Assembly: GCA_006226375.1 (NCBI GenBank)
Contig: SBHC01000048.1
Coordinates: forward strand, 1-64,000
Source: Deltaproteobacteria bacterium
GTDB taxonomy: Bacteria > Myxococcota_C > UBA6777
Direction of reading: 5' to 3'
DNA: 64,000 nucleotides
Part shown: positions 16,453 to 25,476 of the stretch, in pieces
How the letters are laid out: each line of letters opens with the position of its first letter
Position numbering within the stretch: position 1 is the stretch's first letter
Notes under the pieces: model-generated
Told to the model about the DNA's origin: nothing
The model's database searches: none
What the model saw: only the letters and a program-made list of their open reading frames with translations
Position numbers and translations under genes: made by a program

Positions 16453-17145
16453 CTATACCATATCGTCGTTTTGGAAGCTGGGGTGGGGCTCCGCGAGATC
16501 CTCGGCAAGGGTCTCTCTGAGGCGAGCTTGCAGGTGACTTTGGAGCTGTTGTTGGAGCGTCTTTAGGGGCGTTTGAAGTCCAAGCTCTCGGAGGGTTACG
16601 GTGAACGACTGGTGCGAGCGTCCTTCCCGGTAGTCGGGTTCTTTGGGGGGGTGAGGAAGGTAGCGGTCGAACATGTCACGAGCGACATCCACCAAGAGAA
16701 CGCCCTGGTAGAGCAGGAGGGTGCGTTGGCGACGCATGGAGGAACCCAGGATCTTTCGGTCTTGCCAGGCTAGATCGGAGAGGCCCCTCTGGCTTACTTC
16801 GGGAAGGCCAAGAGCTTCCAAGGTTTCGATGATGGGATCCTGAAGCAAGCGAAAATAGCGCTTGCTTCCGTAAGGGTCCTTTACGTGCGCTGCGATGGCG
16901 ACCACGAGCATCCCTGGCGACAGCACGACTGTGCCGCCTCCGCCGCTGCGTCGGTACACATGAACGCCATCTTCGAGGACGGTTTCTTCTGTAATCTCCT
17001 GATGGAGCTTTCCGCCACGCCCCAAGACGATGCACGTCTCAGGCTCTTCCCAGACCCGACAGCACAAGTGGTTGGGGCTCTGTTTTAAGTGGGCCAAGAC
17101 GGTATCGTCACCAGGGTAAGGTGGTAGATTTGCATTGTCTAACAT
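16453..17145 (-). CDS. Lipoate-protein ligase A family protein
   Basis: A 230-residue protein from ATG 17145 (two TTG codons precede; GGAA upstream). It carries biotin/lipoate protein ligase signatures: CIVLGRGGKLHQEI, the Arg-Arg-Ser-Gly-rich loop VYRRSGGGGTVVLSPGML, then LAWQDRKILGSSMRR with the conserved Lys, and LLYQGVLLVDV. It attaches lipoate or octanoate to lipoyl domains of 2-oxoacid dehydrogenases or GcvH in the cytosol. It is shorter than E. coli LplA (about 340) and lacks the accessory C-terminal domain, so it resembles LplA/LipM-type single-domain forms. The flanking lipoprotein genes appear unrelated. Confidence 0.85.
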   Translation of the reverse strand: MLDNANLPPYPGDDTVLAHLKQSPNHLCCRVWEEPETCIVLGRGGKLHQEITEETVLEDGVHVYRRSGGGGTVVLSPGMLVVAIAAHVKDPYGSKRYFRLLQDPIIETLEALGLPEVSQRGLSDLAWQDRKILGSSMRRQRTLLLYQGVLLVDVARDMFDRYLPHPPKEPDYREGRSHQSFTVTLRELGLQTPLKTLQQQLQSHLQARLRETLAEDLAEPHPSFQNDDMV

Positions 17146-17208
17146 CAACAATGTTCCGATGATTGAAATGTGAGGGAAGTACGAACGAAGGAAGGGGAGC
17201 GTTGAGGA

Positions 17209-18528
17209 TTACTTGCAGCCGTCCAGGGCGGTGCACTGGCCACCGACGCATTTGAACTCACGGGTGCTGCCGTCACCAGACTTTTGGTCGGTGGGGCAAT
17301 CACTGTCGCTGGAGCAGGCCTTGCCGCAGAACTTGTTGCCGCCCAGATCCAGGCACTGGTTGCCGGTCTTTCCAGGTTCGTTGCAAGCCGAAGCGTCACC
17401 ATCAAGGCAAGGCTTGCAGGCCGCGGGCTTGAGTTCACAGACGCCACCCTTTTCGAGGTTGCAGAACTCATCCGAGTTGCACTGCTTGTTGTCACAGGGA
17501 TTGCTACAGTACTGGATGCGTGGGAAGCACACTTTGATGCCAGGACCCACGATAGCCTTACCACCCACGGACTCTTCACAGTCGAAGCCTGTGGGGCAGT
17601 CGGAGTTTTCGGTGCATCCACGGAGGCACTTGCGGCCGTCTTTGAGGCCTTGTGAGGTGCTGATGCAGTAGTCGGCGTCGGGGCCACATTCGTCATCGCT
17701 GGTACAGGGGGTGCAAGCGCCTTTTTTGCAGGCGCCTTTGCCGCCGTCAGCTTTGGGGTCACAGCGGCTGAGCTGGGGATCGGTGCAGTCTGCGTCTACT
17801 TTGCAGACAGGCTCTTCTTCGCAGCGATAGACTTCTTTGTTGCAGACGGGCTTGGTTGAGGGGCAATCCGCGTCGTCTGTGCATTCCACCTTCTTGCAGG
17901 AGAACAGCTTGGAGTCACAGATGGTGCTCAGTTCCTGACAGTCTTTGTTTTCAACACAGGCCACACATTGGCCAGTTTCCGTGTTACAGCGGGGTTTGGA
18001 AGGATCGCTGCATCCGCTGTCGTTGGTGCACGGTGCGGCTCGGCAGCAGCCGCGGTAGCAAGTGATGCCGTCGCCGGAGCAATCGAGAGAAGAGTCACAG
18101 GTCTTGGCGCAAGCTTGGCATACACCGCTTCCTGATGCGCCTACACAGTCCTGGCCTTCAGCGCAGTCGTCTACTTTCTTGCAGCTGGGTCCGCCGCCGC
18201 CATCGACACAGCAGTTGTTCTGACAGACTTGTCCGTTGGTGCAGTCGTCTTTGGATTGACATTTGGTGCCGGTACAGGCTGTTCCTTTGTCAACACAGCA
18301 ACCATCGGTGCAGGTTTGGTTGTTGCTGCAGTCGTCTTGGCTTTGGCATTTGGTGCCGGTGCAGGCTTTGCTGCATTCGCTGGACACTTTGCATGAACCT
18401 TCACAGCAGACCTTGCCGTCGCTGCAGTTGTCATTGGACGTGCAGTTGGTGCCGTTGCCACCAGAGCAGGCGACTGTTCCGCCAGCTAAGAACATTGAAA
18501 TCAAGAGAAATCGAAAGAAAAATCGCAT
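17209..18528 (-). CDS. Cys-rich repeat lipoprotein
   Basis: A 439-residue lipoprotein (FLLISMFLAGGTVAC lipobox near Cys21). The mature chain consists of many short disulfide modules of the type C-x4-5-D-C-x6-C-x4-C, for example CQSQDDCSNNQTCTDGCCVD, CQSKDDCTNGQVCQNNCCVD and CTDDADCPSTKPVC. Such DxDCxxGxxC arrays are common in surface proteins of Myxococcota and Bradymonadota. Binding or adhesion is plausible. No enzymatic domain is visible. A 7-bp inverted repeat (18564-18583) lies in its upstream region. Confidence 0.75.
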   Translation of the reverse strand: MRFFFRFLLISMFLAGGTVACSGGNGTNCTSNDNCSDGKVCCEGSCKVSSECSKACTGTKCQSQDDCSNNQTCTDGCCVDKGTACTGTKCQSKDDCTNGQVCQNNCCVDGGGGPSCKKVDDCAEGQDCVGASGSGVCQACAKTCDSSLDCSGDGITCYRGCCRAAPCTNDSGCSDPSKPRCNTETGQCVACVENKDCQELSTICDSKLFSCKKVECTDDADCPSTKPVCNKEVYRCEEEPVCKVDADCTDPQLSRCDPKADGGKGACKKGACTPCTSDDECGPDADYCISTSQGLKDGRKCLRGCTENSDCPTGFDCEESVGGKAIVGPGIKVCFPRIQYCSNPCDNKQCNSDEFCNLEKGGVCELKPAACKPCLDGDASACNEPGKTGNQCLDLGGNKFCGKACSSDSDCPTDQKSGDGSTREFKCVGGQCTALDGCK

Positions 18529-18940
18529 GACACTTCATCTCCACAATGCTTACATCACAAAACGTGAGCGAGTCAGCGCTCACTCCCTTACCTTTAGGGC
18601 CAAGATAGGCGTTCTGTACAAAAGATGCAAAACTTTTCAGGTAGGGGAGCGGTTAGGACCTCACCAAAATCCTTACCTTCCAAGGAAAAGACGCCAGGGT
18701 GGCTAGGTGGTGAAGCTCCCAATCCATGGCGATGGACCACCTGGGAAAGGTTTTTCCCTTTTGCTGGTAACCAAGAAAAACCGATTGCCTTCCCACTGAG
18801 TGAGACCCGTACGAATGTGTTCGAGTCTAATGTTGTTTATGGAAAGTGTTGACTAAAGTCAAGATGCTCGACAATTCTCATGGAAACGGTCTATGGTGTT
18901 TGGGTTTCTGCTTTGTTGTCCTTAAGCCAAGAGGGTTGCT
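18529..18940. other. Divergent intergenic region with inverted repeat
   Basis: About 412 bases between the Cys-rich lipoprotein (minus) and gamma-glutamyltransferase (plus). GTGAGCG (18564-18570) and CGCTCAC (18577-18583) form a perfect inverted repeat with 6-nt spacing just upstream of the lipoprotein start. The middle part has short GC-rich complementary stretches but I could not fit it to a known riboswitch. No coding region is supported. Confidence 0.4.
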
Positions 18941-20689
18941 GTGTACAAGTCCTTGCGTTCAACAAGGGTGGGGCGAACCCACTCCAAGCGATGTTCCCCA
19001 TGTCTGCTGCTTCTTGCTTCCACTTTGTTGTTGACTTTGTCTGCTTTTCCAACGGCTTCGGATGCTGCTGCGCCTCCTGCATTGGGGGCGAAGAACGGCA
19101 TGATTGCCACCGATCATCCTTTGGCTTCTCAAGCGGGAGCCGCCATCTTGAAGCAAGGTGGTAACGCCGTGGACGCCATTTGCGCGGCGGTGTTTGCTCA
19201 AAGTGTTGTGAACCCCTTGGGCTCTGGGCTGGGGGGAGGCGGCTTCTTGTTGGTGAAAATGGCGAACAAGCCTGTGCGAGTGCTCGACTTTCGTGAGCGA
19301 GCACCTGCTGCAGCTCATCGCGCGATGTACCTCAAAAAGGGACTGTCCAAGTATGCGAGCCAAACCGGAGGGTTGGCCATCGCCATTCCCGGTGAAGTGA
19401 GAGGCTGTGCGACAGCGATTCAGACGTACGGGAAGCTCCCTCTTAAAAAGGTCTTGGCTCCTGCCATTCGCTTCGCCCGACACGGTTTTCCTGTGGGGCA
19501 TCATCTTGCATCAGGTCTCAAGTACCGTCGCAAACGTTACATTCGGTTCCGCGAACTGGCGAAGGTGTTTTATCCAAAAGGCAAGGCTCTGAAGCTCGGC
19601 GAAACCCTCAAGCGACCTCGACTGGTCAAGACCTTTTTGGCGCTCGCCAAGCACGGTCCGGATGTCTTTTACAAGGGCTGGATCGCCAAAGACATTGTTG
19701 CGGCTTCCAAGGCTCATGGCGGGATTCTGACTCTCAACGATCTGGCCAACTACAAAGTGACTTGGCGCAAACCCCTTCAAACCACCTACCGCGGCTACAC
19801 CATTCATACGATGCCTCCGCCTTCATCGGGAGGGATTGTCATCATCCAGGCTCTCAACATGCTTCGGAAGAAGAACCTGCGGAAGTTGGGTCATAACTCT
19901 TCTGGGTATCTTCACTTGTTGAGCGAAGCCTTGCAGCATGCTTTTGCCGACCGGGCGCGGTTTCTCGGTGACACTGACTTCGTGAAGGTTCCTCTGGCAT
20001 GGCTGACCTCCCAGAAGTACGCCAATCGCTTGTGGAAGCGGGTGACCTCAAAGGTGAAGCCTGCCAAACAGTACGGTTCCCAGCGACTTCCTACTACCGC
20101 TCCTCATCGCGGAGGAGGCACCAGCCACTTGAGCGTGGTGGACCGGTTTGGAAACGCTGTGGCGCTTACAACCACCATCAACACCGGCTTTGGCTCCAAG
20201 GTCATGGCACCTCGTTCGGGTATCATCCTTAACAATGAGATGGATGACTTTACGACTCGTCCCGGCAAACCCAACGCGTTTGGCTTGATTCAGAGTCATC
20301 TCAATGAGATCGCGCCGGGCAAGCGACCGCTGTCGAGTATGTCACCGACGATTGTGACCCGAAAAGGGAAGGTTCGTTTGGTCGTGGGAGGTTCGGGTGG
20401 GCCAACCATCATTACCGGAACGCTGCAGGTTCTTCTCAACGTGTTGGATTTCGGGATGAACGTGTCTGATGCTGTCTCTCGCAGCCGGATTCACCACCAG
20501 TGGATGCCTCAAATGCTTGCGATCGAACGAGATCTCCCCAAGGATGTGGTGGTCAATCTCAAACGCCGAGGGCATCGGGTGTTTTCATTTCGCAAGCCAT
20601 TTACAGCTGTGCAAGCTGTGGAAGTTAAAGGACGACGTCGCTATGGCGCTTCGGACCCGCGAAAGTACGGTCGTCCTGAAGGTCATTAA
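18941..20689 (+). CDS. ggt: Gamma-glutamyltransferase (glutathione hydrolase), exported
   Basis: A 582-residue precursor; GTG start with GAGGG upstream and a signal peptide ending near residue 43. Hallmarks are NGMIATDHPLASQAGAAILK, GLGGGGFLLV, the autoprocessing and catalytic Thr394 in RGGGTSHLSVVD, NAVALTTTINTGFGS, ILNNEMDDF and VVGGSGGPTIITG. Autocleavage before Thr394 should give the large and small subunits. The enzyme removes the gamma-glutamyl group from glutathione or related peptides in the periplasm. It stands alone, followed by the propeller gene at 20828. Confidence 0.92.
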   Translation: MYKSLRSTRVGRTHSKRCSPCLLLLASTLLLTLSAFPTASDAAAPPALGAKNGMIATDHPLASQAGAAILKQGGNAVDAICAAVFAQSVVNPLGSGLGGGGFLLVKMANKPVRVLDFRERAPAAAHRAMYLKKGLSKYASQTGGLAIAIPGEVRGCATAIQTYGKLPLKKVLAPAIRFARHGFPVGHHLASGLKYRRKRYIRFRELAKVFYPKGKALKLGETLKRPRLVKTFLALAKHGPDVFYKGWIAKDIVAASKAHGGILTLNDLANYKVTWRKPLQTTYRGYTIHTMPPPSSGGIVIIQALNMLRKKNLRKLGHNSSGYLHLLSEALQHAFADRARFLGDTDFVKVPLAWLTSQKYANRLWKRVTSKVKPAKQYGSQRLPTTAPHRGGGTSHLSVVDRFGNAVALTTTINTGFGSKVMAPRSGIILNNEMDDFTTRPGKPNAFGLIQSHLNEIAPGKRPLSSMSPTIVTRKGKVRLVVGGSGGPTIITGTLQVLLNVLDFGMNVSDAVSRSRIHHQWMPQMLAIERDLPKDVVVNLKRRGHRVFSFRKPFTAVQAVEVKGRRRYGASDPRKYGRPEGH

Positions 20690-20827
20690 GCAGGTCTCCC
20701 AATGAGCAGAGCGGATACGTTCTTTACTTGTTAGAATCAAACAATCAAAACCAGCCAGGCGGAAGAGAGCGCTGAAGTGTCTTCTGCTTTGGTTGGCGAC
20801 TCATTCCTAAAGGAGAGACAATCCAAG

Positions 20828-22768
20828 ATGCGGTCTCATCGATGGACAAAAACGCTGGGTGTGTTGGTGCTGGGGCTTGTGTGCGCTGGAGTCTGGGCTT
20901 CGTTTTCCTGGGCAGACGACGATGAATTGTTTGTGCTTCCTGGAGATCGCGGCGCTCCACCGCCACGACGACGTGCCAAAGCCAAGGCTCGCTACAAAAA
21001 AGATTCCTCTCTTCCCCCCATTTATGGACCGCCCAAAGAGTGGCAGTCGTTCCGAAGTACAGCCCGGATTACCTGCGCTGTTCGGCTGGGCAAGTTTCTT
21101 TGGGCTGGCACCGAAAGTGGTTTGATCCGTTGGGACCTGCGCTCTGGGGGTTACCGCTTTTACGTTCCCAAGATTAAGCGGGCTGACGCTCGCGACGTGT
21201 TGTCCATTGCTGCAGGCCCCAAAGGTGGCTTGTGGGTTGGGACTCGATTTGGTTTGGCCTGGCTGAAACGTGGTCGTTCGCGTTGGAAGTTTTTTCACAA
21301 AAAGCACGGGCTTCCTGATGACCGAGTGCAAGCGGTTAAGTGGGTTCGGGGTGTTCTCTGGGTGGGAACCAAGCGGGGCGTTGCTCGCCGCCGCCGCGGC
21401 CGTTGGAAGCGCTGGACTGTTCGCAACGGCTTGCCCTCCGGTGACATTCGAGCGATTGGAGCGGATTCTCGTGGACGTGTCTGGTTCAGCCCCAACATCA
21501 CCGCGCCCTTCTATTGGACCGGTCGCAGGTTCCGCAAAGTGCGGAAGTTCCCGGTCGTGGGCGCGACTTGCATTGTTCCTGGGAAGCGAGGCAGCTTGTG
21601 GCTCTGCAGCGATCAAGGAGCCGTGTACTACAACGGGCGCAAAGCCCGAGTGTTTACCGTGGACCACGGCCTCGCTGGGATTGAGGTGCAGAGCATCTTT
21701 GTGGATCCCAGCGGTGGTGCCTGGATTGGAACCAAGCGCAAAGGCATCAGCTACTACAAAGACGGACGCTGGGTGACCATGAACCGACTTCACGGTCTGC
21801 CCGGTCTGAATGTTAAGGCGATTGTTGCTGCGCCGGGTGGTTCGTTGGTGGCTGCCACGTTCTTGAGCGGCTTGGCCCGCTACTCGAAAAGTCGCTGGCA
21901 GCGGCTCCCTGTTGGGATTGTCGGAAACCGAATTCAGGCGATCACGGACTCTCCCGACGGCGCGGTGTGGGTTGGGACAGCGTCAGGTGTCAGCCGTTAC
22001 TTCCAAGGGTATTGGTACAACCTGACTCCGATCTTGCCTCACCCTGATGTTCGGGCGCTTACCTTTGATCCAGCGGGTCGTGTCTGGATTGGAACCTACG
22101 GTGGCGGTGTGGTCCGCTACGACGGCGAAAAGTGGCAGTCCTTCGACGTGATGAACGGTCTCGCTAGCAACAAAATTGTAGGCGCTGGATTGACGCCCGA
22201 AGGCCTCTGGTTTGTTCACCAACACAAAGGCGTGACCCTGTTCAACGGAAAGACCTGGAAGGTGTTTCGGGGCTCCAACACCAACGGCGTGTTGTCTCCG
22301 ACGTACCCTGTGAGTCGAATGGCTGTGGACAGCAAGTTCCGGCTGTGGATTGCGACCAAAGGTGGCGGTCTTGTGGTTCGTCATCCTGGCGGACGTTGGG
22401 AAAAAATCGCTGAACTGCGTAGCGGAACCAAGTACGGCGTGGTCTACGACGTCGCTGGAGATGCCAGCGGTCGCGTGTGGATCGGCACCAAAGCAGGGCT
22501 GTATCGCTACGATGAAGGCAAGCTGAAGCGTTTCACTACAAACGAAGGTCTTCCAGACAACCGCGTCACTGCCGTAGCTACTGAAGGCGACAAAGTCTGG
22601 GTGGGTACTCCCAAAGGTGTCGGCTGTCTCGACGGTTTGGCGTGGCGACGATTCACTCGTGACGTAGGTCTGGCCTCCAACGATGTGGCCTTTATTGGTG
22701 TAACGCCTTGGGGAGAGAAGTGGTTCGGAACGGCCCTGGATGGTCTCACCATCTACCGAGGCCAGTAA
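20828..22768 (+). CDS. Periplasmic two-component-regulator-propeller (Reg_prop) protein without kinase
   Basis: A 646-residue protein from ATG 20828 (AAGGAG upstream, 11 nt spacing) with a signal peptide (VLVLGLVCAGVWASFSWAD). About 14 blades follow, with recurring motifs such as GLWVGTRFGLAWLKRGRSRW, GVLWVGTKRGVARRR and RVWIGTKAGLYRYD, plus GLPDNRV-type loops. In hybrid two-component sensors such propellers sense sugars. Here the chain ends after the propellers, with no membrane helix, Y_Y_Y domain or kinase, so it is a free exported propeller whose ligand or partner is unknown. A pair of seven-bladed domains is likely. Confidence 0.8.
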   Translation: MRSHRWTKTLGVLVLGLVCAGVWASFSWADDDELFVLPGDRGAPPPRRRAKAKARYKKDSSLPPIYGPPKEWQSFRSTARITCAVRLGKFLWAGTESGLIRWDLRSGGYRFYVPKIKRADARDVLSIAAGPKGGLWVGTRFGLAWLKRGRSRWKFFHKKHGLPDDRVQAVKWVRGVLWVGTKRGVARRRRGRWKRWTVRNGLPSGDIRAIGADSRGRVWFSPNITAPFYWTGRRFRKVRKFPVVGATCIVPGKRGSLWLCSDQGAVYYNGRKARVFTVDHGLAGIEVQSIFVDPSGGAWIGTKRKGISYYKDGRWVTMNRLHGLPGLNVKAIVAAPGGSLVAATFLSGLARYSKSRWQRLPVGIVGNRIQAITDSPDGAVWVGTASGVSRYFQGYWYNLTPILPHPDVRALTFDPAGRVWIGTYGGGVVRYDGEKWQSFDVMNGLASNKIVGAGLTPEGLWFVHQHKGVTLFNGKTWKVFRGSNTNGVLSPTYPVSRMAVDSKFRLWIATKGGGLVVRHPGGRWEKIAELRSGTKYGVVYDVAGDASGRVWIGTKAGLYRYDEGKLKRFTTNEGLPDNRVTAVATEGDKVWVGTPKGVGCLDGLAWRRFTRDVGLASNDVAFIGVTPWGEKWFGTALDGLTIYRGQ

Positions 22769-22797
22769 CCTGTAAGGAAGGTGCAGGAAGAGGGGGT

Positions 22798-24333
22798 TTA
22801 TTTCTTGCAGCAGAAGTGCTTGGAGGGGATGGGGTGAACGCCCTTGCGTTTGGGGTGTTCCCACGAGAGCTTGATCACCGACATGCCGCGCGCTTCAAAC
22901 ATTTGCAGGTGAAGGGGGTGCCAGCCTTTTTCTAGGAAGAGGACCTTGCACTTGCTTCGGGCTCCACCCACGCGCCAGTCTTTGACGACGTCTTTGGTGC
23001 CCACCCGGAATTGAGCGCCGTCATCGTACTCAGCGCACAGTCGGTACTTTCCGCTGTGGGGAGCTTCCAGGTAACCCTTCCAACGAACGCTGTAGAAGTC
23101 CGCAGGGACTTTCTTGATGGGGCGGTTGTGCCAGTACATGTTGATGCCGCGGTCGACACGTCGGGCGATGAAGCGGTTGAAGTTTTGTCCGCCGTAGTAG
23201 TTGCCGACAATCCCACCAGTGATGGAGCCTTTGGGCAAGGGCACGGCCGAAATGACGGGTGGACGCAAGAACCACCACAGCACAACGGCAGCGATGGCCA
23301 GCGTTCCAACGCTCACGGACGAAACCAACAGGCGACGTCGGGTGCGCTGCTTACGCTCTTCATCCAGGGTCAGGCGACGGTGCGTTTGACGACGGAGTTC
23401 ACGAGCCAGGGAGAGCAGAGGCTGGGTTAGCTGCTCCACTTCGAGGTCGTTGTTGCCGTAGGTTTGGGTGACCAAAGGAGCCAACACCTGGTGACGCTTT
23501 TGGAAAGCCTCCAGGCGGAAGGGGAAGTACACCACTTCAGGCTTCGACAGGTACCGATGGGTCGAGAATTGCTTGAGCAAGAAGCTCCACATGTCCTTGG
23601 CGTTGGTGTATTCCTGGCCGTAGAGTGCGGCACCCCAGCGGGTCAGTCGCTCCAACAAGGACTCAATGATTTGGGCATTGCTCCAGGCGTGGTGGCCGGC
23701 GGTGGGGAAGTCTTGCTCCAGGTTCCGCAGCAAGCGTTGGATCTCTTCCAGCGCAGCCAACACGTGACGACGTGCTGTCGCCGGGTAGCCTTCTTTTTGC
23801 TTGTAGCTCTCGATGATCTGGTCCGGCTGCAGCTCGGTATCGGTCACGGAGTAACGCTGCAGGAGTTCGGTCTCACGAGGGGTCAAGACCACGGGCTTGA
23901 TGTCGCTGCCGTTGGCCTCGCCCCACGCGGCGATCTCATTGAGGATGCTGTTCACAGTCTTGAGGTGGTACTTGCGAATCAACACCACCAATTCAAGAGA
24001 AGCAGGCACCTTGCCGGAAGCTGCTGGAGCTGCTTCTTCTGGCTCGCTAACTTTCGCAGTCTCTGTGGCGGCTGCTTCTGCAGCGTCACTTTCAGAGGCA
24101 CTTTCGGTTGTCTGTGATGCTTCGCCTTCTGTTGCTTCGGACGAAGCTGACGTGTCATCTGCTGCCGCGAGGGTGTCGGATGCTTCCGCTGTCGGCTCCG
24201 AGGTCTCGTCAGTGGTGGCTGTTTCAGCCTGGGCTTGGGCGGCAGAGGTCAAAGCAAACGCTTCCCCTGCGATTCGAACTTCCTGAATCGACGGGTGGTT
24301 TCGCTTAAGTTGGTTCACGAACTGTTCAAGCAT
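22798..24333 (-). CDS. Single-pass membrane protein with extracytoplasmic PA14 domain
   Basis: A 511-residue protein with no signal peptide. Residues about 30-105 are an Ala/Glu/Ser/Thr-rich acidic linker and about 110-330 a helical cytosolic domain. One membrane helix lies near 337-358 (SSVSVGTLAIAAVVLWWFL). The C-terminal 140 residues are a PA14-type beta domain: GIVGNYYGGQNFNRFIARRV, then SVRWKGYLEAPHSGKYRLCA, DDGAQFRV and WHPLHLQMFEARGMSVIKLSWE. PA14 domains commonly bind carbohydrate. The architecture suggests a cell-envelope receptor linking an outside ligand to a cytosolic domain of unknown function. Confidence 0.7.
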   Translation of the reverse strand: MLEQFVNQLKRNHPSIQEVRIAGEAFALTSAAQAQAETATTDETSEPTAEASDTLAAADDTSASSEATEGEASQTTESASESDAAEAAATETAKVSEPEEAAPAASGKVPASLELVVLIRKYHLKTVNSILNEIAAWGEANGSDIKPVVLTPRETELLQRYSVTDTELQPDQIIESYKQKEGYPATARRHVLAALEEIQRLLRNLEQDFPTAGHHAWSNAQIIESLLERLTRWGAALYGQEYTNAKDMWSFLLKQFSTHRYLSKPEVVYFPFRLEAFQKRHQVLAPLVTQTYGNNDLEVEQLTQPLLSLARELRRQTHRRLTLDEERKQRTRRRLLVSSVSVGTLAIAAVVLWWFLRPPVISAVPLPKGSITGGIVGNYYGGQNFNRFIARRVDRGINMYWHNRPIKKVPADFYSVRWKGYLEAPHSGKYRLCAEYDDGAQFRVGTKDVVKDWRVGGARSKCKVLFLEKGWHPLHLQMFEARGMSVIKLSWEHPKRKGVHPIPSKHFCCKK

Positions 24334-24444
24334 GGGTTTACTCTTTGCGTTACAGTGGACAGCAAATGATTTGCAAAGGGGCTATCAGATTCAGGCGATG
24401 GTGTCAATATCGTCCGAACATCTCGGGACATTCGGTTCTAGGCT

Positions 24445-25455
24445 TCAAGGTCGGAGGCCACGATGAATGGCAAGAAACAGAAGGGCGAGGCCAACGGCGA
24501 TGGGATATTGTTCTTTCGGGCGCTTCCGTTTGTGATTCTTGCGCGCCGTTCGGCCGAGACTTTGAATCACCTGGCGCGCTCGGGACAACTCAGGTCCTAC
24601 TTGAGACCATGTCCACATCCAACCGTTGGCTGCCTGAGCCAGCAGTCTTAACTCTTTTTGGGGAATGGGTGTCCATGATGGATTGTGCCACTTTTGCCCT
24701 GGCTTAAAAGGGATGTTAAGGTCTGGCGGTGGAAGTCGGCCGGGTTTCGTTGGGGCAGGTCGTGTGTTTCCTCCAACCCCAACCACCAACAACTTAATGT
24801 TGTGTTGGCGCAAACCTTTCGCTGCTTCCAAGGCGGCCTGTTGGTTCTTGGCGTCGCCATCGGTAAGGACAAGAATGACGCGGTCGTACGCTGCCTGCTT
24901 GTGCCGCAACAGACGGCGTTGGGCCAGACGAAGCGCGTCGGCCAGGCCCTCGCCTGGGTCCGTGAGGAATCCCGGTCGTGTTTGCCAGGTAAGCTCACGA
25001 AGGGCCGCAGTATCGCGGGTGAGGGGAGCTTGAAGTCCTGCCTCGCTCGCAAAACCTATCAAAGCGATGCGGTCACCGGAGAGCCGCTCTGCCAGGCTTT
25101 GTACCGCAAACATCGCCTGGTGCCAGCGGGTGGGGCGTAAGTCAGAGAGACCCATAGAGGGCGAGACATCCAGCACCACCATTAAATCCAATCCTTGGGG
25201 TTGGCGTTCTTTTAGCGTGGTTCCCCACTGTGGGCGGGCAAGAGCCAACAACAAAAAAACCACAGCCAAACAAAGGCTGAGGTCAGCGCTGATGACTTTC
25301 CATCGCGGCAACAACACCCCCCAACGTTGGAGAAAACGGGCAGAGGCCCAGCGATGCAACGTGTGGCTCTGCCATCGTCGGTACAACCAAAGACACCAAC
25401 CAAGAGCCACCACCAAACCAAGCCAGGGCAAAAGCTGAGGAGCACCAAATGTCAC
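24445..25455 (-). CDS. Bat-type VWA domain membrane protein (BatB/BatA-like)
   Basis: A 336-residue protein with GTG start at 25455 after AAAGGAG. Two N-terminal membrane helices (LLPWLGLVVALGWCLWLY and LSLCLAVVFLLLALA), a VWA domain with the MIDAS motif DVSPSMGLSDL and LTDGDAKN, and a C-terminal helix. The Bat (Bacteroides aerotolerance) proteins are periplasmic VWA scaffolds found with MoxR ATPases. It is 21 nt downstream of a second Bat-type gene. No moxR or DUF58 gene is visible here, so the pair may be separated from its usual partners. Confidence 0.8.
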   Translation of the reverse strand: MTFGAPQLLPWLGLVVALGWCLWLYRRWQSHTLHRWASARFLQRWGVLLPRWKVISADLSLCLAVVFLLLALARPQWGTTLKERQPQGLDLMVVLDVSPSMGLSDLRPTRWHQAMFAVQSLAERLSGDRIALIGFASEAGLQAPLTRDTAALRELTWQTRPGFLTDPGEGLADALRLAQRRLLRHKQAAYDRVILVLTDGDAKNQQAALEAAKGLRQHNIKLLVVGVGGNTRPAPTKPGRLPPPDLNIPFKPGQKWHNPSWTPIPQKELRLLAQAANGWMWTWSQVGPELSRARQVIQSLGRTARKNHKRKRPKEQYPIAVGLALLFLAIHRGLRP

Positions 25456-25476
25456 AAATCTCTCCTTTGACCTGGT

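Noticed and set aside
18600-18900. Possible riboswitch in the divergent intergenic region
   Set aside because: Some complementary GC stretches exist but no conserved core of a known class (cobalamin, glycine, TPP, SAM) could be matched.
20807-21793. Minus-strand frame opposite the propeller gene
   Set aside because: Shadow frame with no recognisable domain; the plus-strand propeller repeats are unambiguous.
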